DNA from: JBFMHD01 sp040752395 [NCBI: Candidatus Hydrogenedentota bacterium]
GTDB taxonomy: Bacteria > JBFMHD01
Length of the DNA: 5,813 bases
Reading direction: 5' to 3'
Assembly: GCA_040752395.1 (NCBI GenBank)
Contig: JBFMHD010000175.1
Span: forward strand, 1-5,813
Shown here in pieces: positions 1 through 5,813 of the stretch. The first letter of the stretch is position 1, and the number at the start of each line of letters is the position of its first letter. A program made the position numbers and the translations under genes. Below the pieces are notes generated by a model that saw only the letters and a list, made by a program, of their open reading frames with translations, did not search any database and had not been told where the DNA came from.

Positions 1-32
1 AAACTATTTTTCTCAGTCAGTTTTCTGAAAAA

Positions 33-40
33 CCTCCTTT
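33..40 (-). promoter_or_regulatory. Shine-Dalgarno-like AAAGGAGG downstream of sprA
   Basis: On the minus strand AAAGGAGG lies 18 bases after the sprA stop codon and is close to the ideal ribosome-binding sequence. No ATG, GTG or TTG occurs in the 32 bases after it; the only start-like codons are two CTGs. It could serve a downstream co-transcribed gene with an unusual start, or be chance purine sequence. The remaining bases 1-32 show nothing else firm. Confidence 0.3.
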
Positions 41-43
41 TTG

Positions 44-60
44 AAAAAATGGGATTTTTT
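44..60 (-). repeat. A/T-only inverted repeat overlapping the sprA stop codon
   Basis: On the minus strand AAAAAAT (60-54) and ATTTTTT (50-44) form a perfect seven-pair inverted repeat around a CCC loop. It starts within the TAA stop codon (61-59) and ends in a run of T. The shape recalls an intrinsic terminator, but an all-A/T stem is weak, so it may only slow transcription or be incidental. Confidence 0.35.
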
Positions 61-3000
61 AAAATATCCATTCGAATCTGGAGTTAAAGCCGAGCGTGTA
101 TTTATCCTGACCGCTCCTTACTTTATCCTGATAATAGCCGCCATTCCCGCTGAAACTTATGTTTATATTCTGCCGCACCCTGTAACTCGCTCCTAAATCG
201 AAATTATAATTCCGCGTATCTGTTGTCTTTTTATTATTCTCCTTATGCGTTGTAAAATCGCCCGAGGTTCCACCGGATATTGTAAATTGATTCTGTATCT
301 CAATCCCCTTCTTCTTTAATGGCACTTTTATGAAGAACGGTTTATCCATTGAATAGTTGAACCTAAGAGATGGAGACAATTTCTTATCAATTGTTGGAAC
401 AGAGTTAGGTGCTTTTGACAGAGACTCTGACCTTGAGTAGTTCATATTATAAACAGTATTAAAATTCGAGGTCCATTGAAAGTTCCAGGTCAGTGATGGC
501 GTAAAACTCTTGCTCTTACTTGAAACATTCTCATTCTCAGAGAAACTGAATCTACTCGATAGATACGTGGATTGCGTCTTCCTGCCAAGCCATTTCCAGA
601 CCTGACCAACATTAAGATTTAAACTCATACCATAATTTAAAGCATCACTAACAGATTCACTACTTAGATCCAGCAAATTATTGGTTATTTTAGAGACATT
701 GTATGAGATACTTAATGGTTGTATCGTATAAATGTTGCCATCATAATTGTGTGTTATAACAGTGGATGCACTCTGCCTGTTTGATGAAATATAATCTGTA
801 TTAAACTCTATTTTAGACTCTTCAAACGGGAATAATCTCTTTCTAATATAATCTTTGTAAATAGAGGAAAAACTCACTCCGCCCTGTAAATTATTATATG
901 AAGCTGATAACGCTCTTTTGTAGCTGTATCTTATATCAATAAATTTAAGAAACTTTATTAATTCTGCCGGATAGATCCCGAGTGAAAAATCGAAATTACC
1001 AGTAAGCCCGGCACTCTTTATCTTATATTGAGCACCAGTAACTCTGCTAAAACTCTCATTATAACCACCTGTTATATTTACTAAAGGGTCAAAGCCTTTG
1101 TATTTCATAAAATCTAAAGAGAATATAACATTGTGGTTTCTGTTTTTAAGTCCATCATACCCTAAAGTTAAATTAGATATAGTCTTCTCACTATTCTGAG
1201 AACCTGAATAACCGTATGTTAGCCAGTTAAAAACCCTGTTCTGGAAAGAGTAAGAATAGTTCTCGGTAGCTGTTTTAGTAAATTCTATCTGGTTAGTTCT
1301 TGAACCGGTATAATAATGGGTTCTGTTATCAGAGTTATTGTAATTACATGATGTATTGAACGATAGTTGTTGACCTATAGGAATAATTTTAAACATTTTT
1401 TTATTAAAAGTATAACTATAACCTGTACTCAGAGATAGAGTGGAATTATCACTTTTTTGTTTATCTTTTTTATAATTTTGTGAGTTATCATTATCTGAGT
1501 ATGAAGCAGATACAGTCGGTAGTCTCCAGACTGTGAGACCGCCTGATAAAGACCTGTTTATACTTTTAACCTCACCGAGATCAGAGCGTTTCACTGTTTC
1601 TATATTTTCCTCAAGTTTGGATTCGTTTTCTTGCCATGAGAAATTGAGAGGTAAAGATATACGCCATTTAGACGGGATAAAATTCTCTATCGCTGTATTC
1701 CCTGATAGAGATTTTGATTTTTGATCTGTATTCACATAAGTATTTGTAACAGGATTATTTATCATCCCAACCCCTCTAAAATCACCGCCTACGTTTCTAA
1801 AACCGCCACTCAGTGACAAATACTTTCCAAATTGCGTAGAGAAAGACAACTTATTAGCACTCCCATCATCTTTTATGATATCTGTTAAAACTATCTCATT
1901 CAGCCATAGTTCCCCACTTGTTATAGTGACAGCTGTATCTTGATTTTCGAGGATAATTTTAATCTGTTTTATTGTATGTAAACTCGGGTCCCCTAATATG
2001 GTATAATTACCTGAAAGAGTTGTATCGGTGCTTATAACACCACCCGCAAGCCGCTGAGTTAAAATGTTTTTTACATCATCGAGTTTTATCGTCTCTTTTG
2101 TCCATGTATTAAAAGCAACATTATTTAAATCTGTTGTGTACTGAATATAATTATTATTATCTGCACCGAATTGTAGATGAAGGAGTGGTTCTTTAGGTAA
2201 TGCACTGACTTTACGATAAAGATAAAACTCAAGTATCCTATAGTCTGAGAAATCCATAGAACGACTGAAACTAAACCCGCCACCAAGATTTGAGAAATCA
2301 CGTGTAGCGCTCCCTTTTGATGATGGCGGTAGCGAATAAGAAATCTTAAGCGCCTGTTCTTTAACACCAGCTTCTAACCCGTGAATACTCCTGAAATAAT
2401 TATTCTCAACATAGTCTGCATCCTTCTCTGAATTAACAGAAAAGATGACCACGCTATCCTTTAAATCGTCATCCTCAAAATTTGAACCTATGATGCTAAA
2501 ATAATCAAAATAAACTGATAACTGTCCGAGGTTTACTGCGGTATTTTTATATATTGTAATTCTTACATCTTTTACAGTTGTTAATGTTGGAGAATTAATT
2601 TCTGCGGTATCACCATCAATCGGTATCAAAAATCCGAACCACCTGATAGTACCAACACTGGTAAAATTAATATCCACTGTTCTGTTTAAATACGTTTTCA
2701 GTAAATCACCGTAAACAAAATATTTGTTAATACTATCAAGCGAGCCATCATTATCAAGGTCTTCAGAATCAAGGATTCCATTGGGTTTCCCACCTATCAT
2801 CCCCTTCACAATGCCACCAACATTTATTCCCACATCCTCACCTGGATTTAATATATCGTCTCCATTAATATCTTCATCATCGAGTCCATCGTTATCAGCA
2901 TCTTCCTGAATAAGTCCGAGTTCTATATAGATTTCAAGATTTGAGGTATCTGTACCTGCTGGTACGCCGAGCCAGAATTCAATCGAGGTATAATCAGAGA

Positions 3001-5806
3001 TATCCTGAGTATATCTACCTATCTGGGTTCTGATAGAAGCCCATTGGGTATCAGTTGCATTTGAAAAATCCATCCTGAAACAAAGTGAATTCTGGACTTC
3101 GCCAGCAGGCAGGGTTGCATTATGACCAATATCTTTTATTACTTCTAAATAAGCATTCCCGAAAGTACCTGCTCTATTTGATTGCGGAAGAATAGTTCCT
3201 ATACTCGGGATATATGGTGGTGGTGCCGGGATATAGGGGTCTTCGCTTACTGATAAATTTATGTCTTTATCAATATCTTCGAAATCTTCTACGCTCGCAG
3301 AGCCATAAGTATTAGGTTCGCGAATGCTTTTTGCATACTCACCCTGTAATGATATATTAAAAAAATCAGCCCATTTATACGAAAAATCTTTTTCTCTGAA
3401 CCTGTTCAAACCATCAATAAGTAAATGCAAGGGTCTCAATGAACCATTAATATCAAAGAGCGATAATTCATCAGGCTGGGTGAATGCATCTGGTATCTCA
3501 TCTGGTTTACTTGAAAAATCTTTTAGTAAAGTAGCACCTAAATTTATGTTGCTATTAAAATCGATCTCTGTTCTTGAACCGATGAGCGTTCTTTCATAAA
3601 TGCCGCCAAAAGGTGAGTATTCATAGTGTATAACAACTTTACTTGTGGGTTTAATAAGATTAGGGTCAAAAAATTGTATAAGACCTACATCATAATCAAT
3701 AAAATAATCAACCTCTCTCTGTTTCTTTACGCCGTCAACTAAAACTATCTCACTCCCCTCGATTATATCAAACCCGAGAATAAATGTATTTCTTGCGCTT
3801 TGGAATTCTAAATGGAAATCATATTGGTTCTGGTTTATATCCGGGAAAGCCTTATCGTAGATCTCAGTATCAGAAAGCGCTCTTACCACGGGGTCAGCGT
3901 CATCAGTAAGGTCAAATGGTCTTGTATCACCAAGCGGATTATTAACATCGATCCCGCGAAAATCAATAATCCCGAGTTCATAATTAATAAATTCAGGGTC
4001 GATATGTTCATCCTTATCCTTATCAAGCCCGAAATGCTGAATATACGGTACATTAAGCGAAGAAATATCAGAACCATTTCTATCTCTTATCTCGAGCACG
4101 AAATTATTGGGATTAATAAGAGTGGCACCGATATTATAGATTGTTCTTAACTGATATTTTAAATATTTAGAATAGTCAGTAAGTATCTCTGGTTTAATAA
4201 GCAATGGTGTATCTGTTCCTACAGTGGAACCACCCTTTCTTGAAAAACTTACAGCTATAACATCATCCTGATCAATACTTTTCTGCATAATAATAATGCC
4301 GTCAGAACCATCAACAGTAAAATCTATCCCATTAAATAAAATGTCGAAATTGCCCTGATAAACATCGGTATCATTCTGCACTTTAAAGTTATAGAGAGTA
4401 CTTGTTTTATCTGTTGCAGCGTTTCTATCATCAAGATATACATTAACATTTGAGATAGGTAATTTCGTGGGGTCGAACTCAAGAACAAAATATTGCATAG
4501 AGACAAAATTTCGAGCAGGTATATTAACTTCCTGGAACTCATTCTGTCCTGTGAATTCTTTTAATGCAGAGACACCCTTAGTCTTTGTTCCGGCAGCTGT
4601 AAAAAATAATCTATCAGCCTGGATACCCATAAAATCAAAGTCTCTTACAGTAACGCTACCAAGCACACCGAACAAACTCTTATTGAACATAGCGAACTCG
4701 GTGCTGCCAAGATTCATACTAACGTCACCGAATTGAGCATCGTATGTTACATCGCCATATCTTGTTGATCGTTCTCGACCGACATAGTTTATACTTATCT
4801 GCTGTCTATTTTTATTTTCCTGTGAATCATCAAAATTAACGCTTATATCGATATGGTCATCTTCAGGTGGTCCTATTCTTCCCTGTACTCTCACCTGGAG
4901 CTGTTGTTTTATGTCAAGGTCGCCCTCAACATCTTCTCTACCTTCCTGCTTTTCTTTGTATTTTGTAACAGAATAAGCTGCCTCAATAGTTTTTCTACCT
5001 GTGATACTTAGCTGTGATTTAAAAGGCAGTTCCCATTCAAGTCTTTCGCCGACCCTGCGTTTTTTTTCAGCTTCTTTTTTCTCTTTAAGATAATCTTTAA
5101 ATCTTCTCCATACGCTCTTATATTCAATTGGCGGTTCTTCTTCACCTTCAGGGAGACGGCGATAGAGCGGTGGGATACGATTAAATTCAAGGTCTATTTC
5201 TGATGGTATGAAGATCTCCTCTTTATCTTTAAGCTTTTCTATCTTTAAAGGTTCTGGTTCTTTAAATTCTGGCAGAGGTTCCTTTATTTCTTCTATTTTA
5301 ACCTCTTCTTTAACTTCTTTTTGTATCTTCTCCTCTTTTTTTTCTTTATAAAATTCCTCATATTCTTCTTTTTCTTTTTCTTTGGTCTCAGTCGGTTTAA
5401 TAGCTCTCATTTTAAATTTTAATTCACGTTGGTCTTCAAGGAACTTATTCTGTATCTCATCGAATCGCCTGATTTTAGCGGTTCTACACAGGAAATATAT
5501 TTTTTCATATATCTTATTGAGTTCTAACATTAATTCATCTTTATATTTATCATCATAAATCCTGCTTTTGATTGATTTAATAACCTCAGAATATGCGTTG
5601 ATCGCTTCTTCTAAGCAGTTTTCATATTCTTTTAAATCCTTGTCTTTAACCATTCGTCCCGTTTCTTCCCACGTTTCAGCAGTTTGCAACCATATTTTCT
5701 CGAGAGCAGTGTAAATAATACGTTTATTGTTAAATGGAAAAAGTATTTCGGGTATAAACAATAAAAATATTATTAAAATTTTTAGTCTTATATAATAAAA
5801 TAACAT
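59..5806 (-). CDS. sprA: SprA/Sov-family outer-membrane beta-barrel, type IX secretion translocon
   Basis: This 1915-residue protein is probably the outer-membrane translocation channel of a type IX secretion system, passing folded cargo proteins from periplasm to cell surface. The sequence shows an N-terminal hydrophobic segment, then SprA-like blocks in the family order: 'GDVTYDAQFGDVSMNLGS' with 'FNKSLFGVLGSV' (about 351-385), 'YFIDYDVGLIQFFDP' with 'TLIGSRTEIDFNSNINLGAT' (701-759), 'ASVEDFEDID' (837-846), 'FGADNNNYIQYTT' (1213-1225), 'ILGDPSLHTIKQIKI' (1270-1284), 'SGELWLNEIVLTD' (1297-1309) and 'FIPSKWRISLPLNFSW' (1376-1391). The tail is rich in amphipathic strands and ends in Phe. Bacteroidota SprA is about 2400 residues, so this copy is shorter, but it has no internal stop or frameshift. 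The ATG at 5806 is the first visible start and begins an export signal. Only seven bases precede it, so no ribosome site can be judged and a start further upstream is possible. Family assignment is confident; active T9SS function is inferred, since no partner gene is in view. Confidence 0.93.
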   Translation of the reverse strand: MLFYYIRLKILIIFLLFIPEILFPFNNKRIIYTALEKIWLQTAETWEETGRMVKDKDLKEYENCLEEAINAYSEVIKSIKSRIYDDKYKDELMLELNKIYEKIYFLCRTAKIRRFDEIQNKFLEDQRELKFKMRAIKPTETKEKEKEEYEEFYKEKKEEKIQKEVKEEVKIEEIKEPLPEFKEPEPLKIEKLKDKEEIFIPSEIDLEFNRIPPLYRRLPEGEEEPPIEYKSVWRRFKDYLKEKKEAEKKRRVGERLEWELPFKSQLSITGRKTIEAAYSVTKYKEKQEGREDVEGDLDIKQQLQVRVQGRIGPPEDDHIDISVNFDDSQENKNRQQISINYVGRERSTRYGDVTYDAQFGDVSMNLGSTEFAMFNKSLFGVLGSVTVRDFDFMGIQADRLFFTAAGTKTKGVSALKEFTGQNEFQEVNIPARNFVSMQYFVLEFDPTKLPISNVNVYLDDRNAATDKTSTLYNFKVQNDTDVYQGNFDILFNGIDFTVDGSDGIIIMQKSIDQDDVIAVSFSRKGGSTVGTDTPLLIKPEILTDYSKYLKYQLRTIYNIGATLINPNNFVLEIRDRNGSDISSLNVPYIQHFGLDKDKDEHIDPEFINYELGIIDFRGIDVNNPLGDTRPFDLTDDADPVVRALSDTEIYDKAFPDINQNQYDFHLEFQSARNTFILGFDIIEGSEIVLVDGVKKQREVDYFIDYDVGLIQFFDPNLIKPTSKVVIHYEYSPFGGIYERTLIGSRTEIDFNSNINLGATLLKDFSSKPDEIPDAFTQPDELSLFDINGSLRPLHLLIDGLNRFREKDFSYKWADFFNISLQGEYAKSIREPNTYGSASVEDFEDIDKDINLSVSEDPYIPAPPPYIPSIGTILPQSNRAGTFGNAYLEVIKDIGHNATLPAGEVQNSLCFRMDFSNATDTQWASIRTQIGRYTQDISDYTSIEFWLGVPAGTDTSNLEIYIELGLIQEDADNDGLDDEDINGDDILNPGEDVGINVGGIVKGMIGGKPNGILDSEDLDNDGSLDSINKYFVYGDLLKTYLNRTVDINFTSVGTIRWFGFLIPIDGDTAEINSPTLTTVKDVRITIYKNTAVNLGQLSVYFDYFSIIGSNFEDDDLKDSVVIFSVNSEKDADYVENNYFRSIHGLEAGVKEQALKISYSLPPSSKGSATRDFSNLGGGFSFSRSMDFSDYRILEFYLYRKVSALPKEPLLHLQFGADNNNYIQYTTDLNNVAFNTWTKETIKLDDVKNILTQRLAGGVISTDTTLSGNYTILGDPSLHTIKQIKIILENQDTAVTITSGELWLNEIVLTDIIKDDGSANKLSFSTQFGKYLSLSGGFRNVGGDFRGVGMINNPVTNTYVNTDQKSKSLSGNTAIENFIPSKWRISLPLNFSWQENESKLEENIETVKRSDLGEVKSINRSLSGGLTVWRLPTVSASYSDNDNSQNYKKDKQKSDNSTLSLSTGYSYTFNKKMFKIIPIGQQLSFNTSCNYNNSDNRTHYYTGSRTNQIEFTKTATENYSYSFQNRVFNWLTYGYSGSQNSEKTISNLTLGYDGLKNRNHNVIFSLDFMKYKGFDPLVNITGGYNESFSRVTGAQYKIKSAGLTGNFDFSLGIYPAELIKFLKFIDIRYSYKRALSASYNNLQGGVSFSSIYKDYIRKRLFPFEESKIEFNTDYISSNRQSASTVITHNYDGNIYTIQPLSISYNVSKITNNLLDLSSESVSDALNYGMSLNLNVGQVWKWLGRKTQSTYLSSRFSFSENENVSSKSKSFTPSLTWNFQWTSNFNTVYNMNYSRSESLSKAPNSVPTIDKKLSPSLRFNYSMDKPFFIKVPLKKKGIEIQNQFTISGGTSGDFTTHKENNKKTTDTRNYNFDLGASYRVRQNINISFSGNGGYYQDKVRSGQDKYTLGFNSRFEWIF
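62..106 (-). other. C-terminal beta-signal for outer-membrane assembly
   Basis: The last 15 residues, 'DKYTLGFNSRFEWIF', place Tyr, Leu, Phe, Ser, Phe, Trp and Phe at every second position (1903-1915) and end in Phe. This is the classical last-strand signature read by the BAM complex, and it shows that the C-terminus is intact and not truncated. Confidence 0.75.
62..1855 (-). other. C-terminal beta-barrel strands of SprA
   Basis: Residues 1318-1915 are rich in Ser, Asn, Thr, Tyr and Phe with repeated alternating hydrophobic/polar stretches typical of transmembrane beta strands, for example 'SLTWNFQWTSNFNTVYNMNY' (1771-1790). The segment starts with the family-like 'NKLSFSTQFGKYLSLSGGF' and 'NFIPSKWRISLPL'. 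About 600 residues follow the 'GELWLNE' motif. The exact strand count cannot be given from reading alone. Confidence 0.8.
1880..2254 (-). other. Second SprA-type block ending in 'GELWLNE' motif
   Basis: Residues 1185-1309 run through 'DFSDYRILEFYLYRK', 'LHLQFGADNNNYIQYTTDL', a Trp-containing turn, 'ILGDPSLHTIKQIKIIL' and 'SGELWLNEIVLTD'. SprA proteins I recall have 'D...YK.L.MF.H', 'GSD...NYYEYE..L', 'G.PSL..VK...IGV.N' and 'GE.W.NELRL.D' in this order. The near-identity of the last motif and its spacing make this a very strong family marker. Confidence 0.88.
2717..2902 (-). other. Acidic segment with EF-hand/thrombospondin type 3-like calcium loops
   Basis: Residues 969-1030 are dense in Asp. 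'DADNDGLDDED' (969-979) is a DxDxDG-type loop. 'DINGDDILNPGE' (979-990) fits a complete 12-residue EF-hand loop, with D1, N3, D5, Leu8 and Glu12. 'DLDNDGSLDSIN' (1016-1027) fits again with Asn at position 12. A Gly-rich strand ('GINVGGIVKGMIGGKPNG') separates them. Structural calcium binding in a loop of the secretion channel is the simplest reading. It is inferred from motif spacing alone. Confidence 0.6.
3206..3301 (-). other. Conserved 'VEDFED' motif and proline-rich turn
   Basis: Residues 836-867 hold 'SASVEDFEDIDKDINLSVS' followed by 'PYIPAPPPYIP'. The first part corresponds to the 'A.IDDFEG' motif that marks SprA proteins in the same position, between the two large beta regions. The proline-rich stretch carries Pro-Tyr-Ile-Pro twice, and in DNA the string CGGGATATA occurs twice, 21 bases apart (3206 and 3227). 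It probably forms a rigid extended turn. Confidence 0.75.
3572..4129 (-). other. Middle SprA block with 'TLIGSR' segment
   Basis: Residues 560-745 include 'FVLEIRDRNG', the acidic loop 'DKDKDEHID', 'YELGIIDFRG', 'SEIVLVDGVKKQREVDYFID', 'GLIQFFDPNLI' and 'VVIHYEYSPFGGIYERTLIGS'. Known SprA proteins have the same series here: a strand ending in an acidic turn, an 'LDYNPEAGTVTLLNP'-type hairpin, then 'Y...FG...KTLIG.R..Y.F....N.G.T.L'. This colinearity is strong evidence for the family call. No catalytic residues are expected because the protein is a channel. Confidence 0.82.
3989..4024 (-). other. Acidic EF-hand-like loop 1
   Basis: Residues 595-606 read 'DKDKDEHIDPEF'. Asp at loop positions 1, 3, 5 and 9 and Ile at position 8 fit a calcium-loop spacing. 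Position 12 is Phe instead of the usual Glu, with Glu at position 11, so coordination would be incomplete or use a neighbouring residue. Calcium binding is inferred. Confidence 0.35.
4472..4969 (-). other. First SprA_N-like domain
   Basis: Residues 280-445 run through 'DLDIKQQLQVRVQGRIG', 'ISINYVGRERSTRYGDV', 'FNKSLFGVLGSVTV', 'GTKTKG' and 'FVSMQYFVLEFDP'. In family members I recall, the equivalent stretch has a 'Y.G..DE....I..GNVS..L..S.......LFGIK' pattern followed by a strand, a charged turn and 'R.FFL.QYF'. The order and spacing match that pattern, making this one of the most diagnostic parts of the protein. It is beta-rich and probably contributes the first strands of the barrel wall. 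Confidence 0.8.
5207..5410 (-). other. Lys/Glu-rich, Pro-containing low-complexity linker
   Basis: Residues 133-200 are dominated by Lys and Glu; 37 of the 60 residues from 141 to 200 are one or the other. The first half reads as a highly charged helix or coiled coil. The second half has Pro-Glu/Pro-Leu spacing ('KEPLPEFKEPEPLK', 175-188), similar in style to the extended periplasm-spanning part of TonB-like proteins. The coding strand is strongly purine-biased here, so the plus strand shows long C/T tracts around 5282-5400. A flexible periplasmic spacer between the helical segment and the barrel is the likely role, by inference. Confidence 0.7.
5411..5719 (-). other. Predicted helical periplasmic N-terminal segment, possibly TPR-like
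   Basis: Residues 30-132 are charged and look helical, with regularly spaced aliphatic and aromatic residues and almost no Gly or Pro. The stretch 'LEEAINAYSEVIKSI' (65-79) resembles a tetratricopeptide-type helix. Two of the protein's only four cysteines lie here (C64 and C107). I do not recall a segment like this at the N-terminus of Bacteroidota SprA, so it may be a lineage-specific periplasmic domain for binding partners. The helical reading is from composition only, and the TPR resemblance is weak. Confidence 0.5.
5725..5806 (-). other. N-terminal export signal (signal peptide or signal anchor)
   Basis: Residues 1-27 contain one Arg and one Lys near the start (R7, K9), followed by a hydrophobic run rich in Ile, Leu and Phe from about residue 10 to 19, then 'PEILFPFNN'. 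This fits Sec-dependent export, as expected for an outer-membrane barrel. There is no clear Ala-X-Ala cleavage site and no lipobox cysteine, so the cut site cannot be placed. Cleavage after the 'FPF' stretch is a guess. The coding DNA here is extremely AT-rich, which follows from the Ile, Leu and Phe codons used. Confidence 0.75.
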
Positions 5807-5813
5807 AAATTTT

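Noticed and set aside
7-32. Possible hairpin TTTTT..CAG/CTGAAAAA, or the smaller TCAG-TTTT-CTGA, as a terminator.
   Set aside because: The long form needs a two-base bulge, the short form has only four pairs, and neither has a GC-rich stem followed by a clean T run.
2717-2902. Dockerin domain suggested by the DxDxDG repeats.
   Set aside because: Spacing and surrounding sequence do not give the paired 22-residue dockerin repeats, and the segment is embedded in the middle of a barrel protein with no cellulosome context.
1533-4736. Several plus-strand open frames of 61-112 codons (for example 1533-1724, 2724-2909, 3324-3599, 3812-4150, 4467-4736).
   Set aside because: All lie antisense within the conserved sprA frame, have no supporting ribosome site that I can see and no recognisable protein features. 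The Ser-rich product of 2724-2909 is simply the antisense of the Asp-rich codons.
2125-5190. Minus-strand open frames of 60-80 codons in other phases (2125-2367, 3883-4077, 4324-4542, 5008-5190).
   Set aside because: They overlap the long SprA frame in a different phase, and that frame carries family motifs across the same positions. They are shadows, not signs of a frameshift, because the main frame is continuous.
5282-5400. Long pyrimidine-rich tract on the plus strand considered as a regulatory or triplex-forming element.
   Set aside because: It is explained by runs of Lys and Glu codons (AAA, AAG, GAA, GAG) on the minus strand.

Overview
The window is almost entirely one gene. A single uninterrupted reading frame on the minus strand (5806 to 59) encodes a 1915-residue exported protein, and only 58 bases downstream and 7 bases upstream are left over. 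The protein is a member of the SprA family (Sov in Porphyromonas). SprA is the giant outer-membrane beta-barrel that forms the translocation channel of the type IX secretion system (T9SS) and was first described as a gliding-motility protein. I base this on a colinear series of family-like sequence blocks recalled from known SprA proteins, not on a database search.

Organism: the DNA is AT-rich (roughly 35-40% G+C by eye) and the protein is rich in Lys, Glu, Ile, Asn and Ser. The protein is shorter than Bacteroidota SprA (about 2400 residues in Flavobacterium johnsoniae). Its N-terminal part, and an acidic EF-hand-like segment, do not look like the Bacteroidota proteins I remember. This suggests a didermic bacterium outside the classical Bacteroidota, for example one of the uncultured lineages whose genomes carry sprA (WOR-3/Stahlbacteria, Cloacimonadota or similar). 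The phylum is inference; nothing in the window fixes it.

Layout in protein order (right to left on the plus strand): hydrophobic export signal (5725-5806); predicted helical, possibly TPR-like segment (5411-5719); very Lys/Glu-rich linker with Pro-Glu repeats (5207-5410); first SprA_N-like beta region (4472-4969); middle SprA block with the 'TLIGSR' segment (3572-4129), including a small acidic loop (3989-4024); the 'VEDFED' motif and a proline-rich turn (3206-3301); an acidic calcium-site-like segment (2717-2902); second SprA-type block ending in the 'GELWLNE' motif (1880-2254); and a C-terminal region of about 600 residues of amphipathic beta strands ending in an aromatic beta-signal (62-1855).

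Downstream of the stop codon there is a short A/T-only inverted repeat and a strong Shine-Dalgarno-like AAAGGAGG with no conventional start codon after it inside the window. No RNA gene, mobile element or CRISPR array is visible. The other open frames are shadows of sprA.
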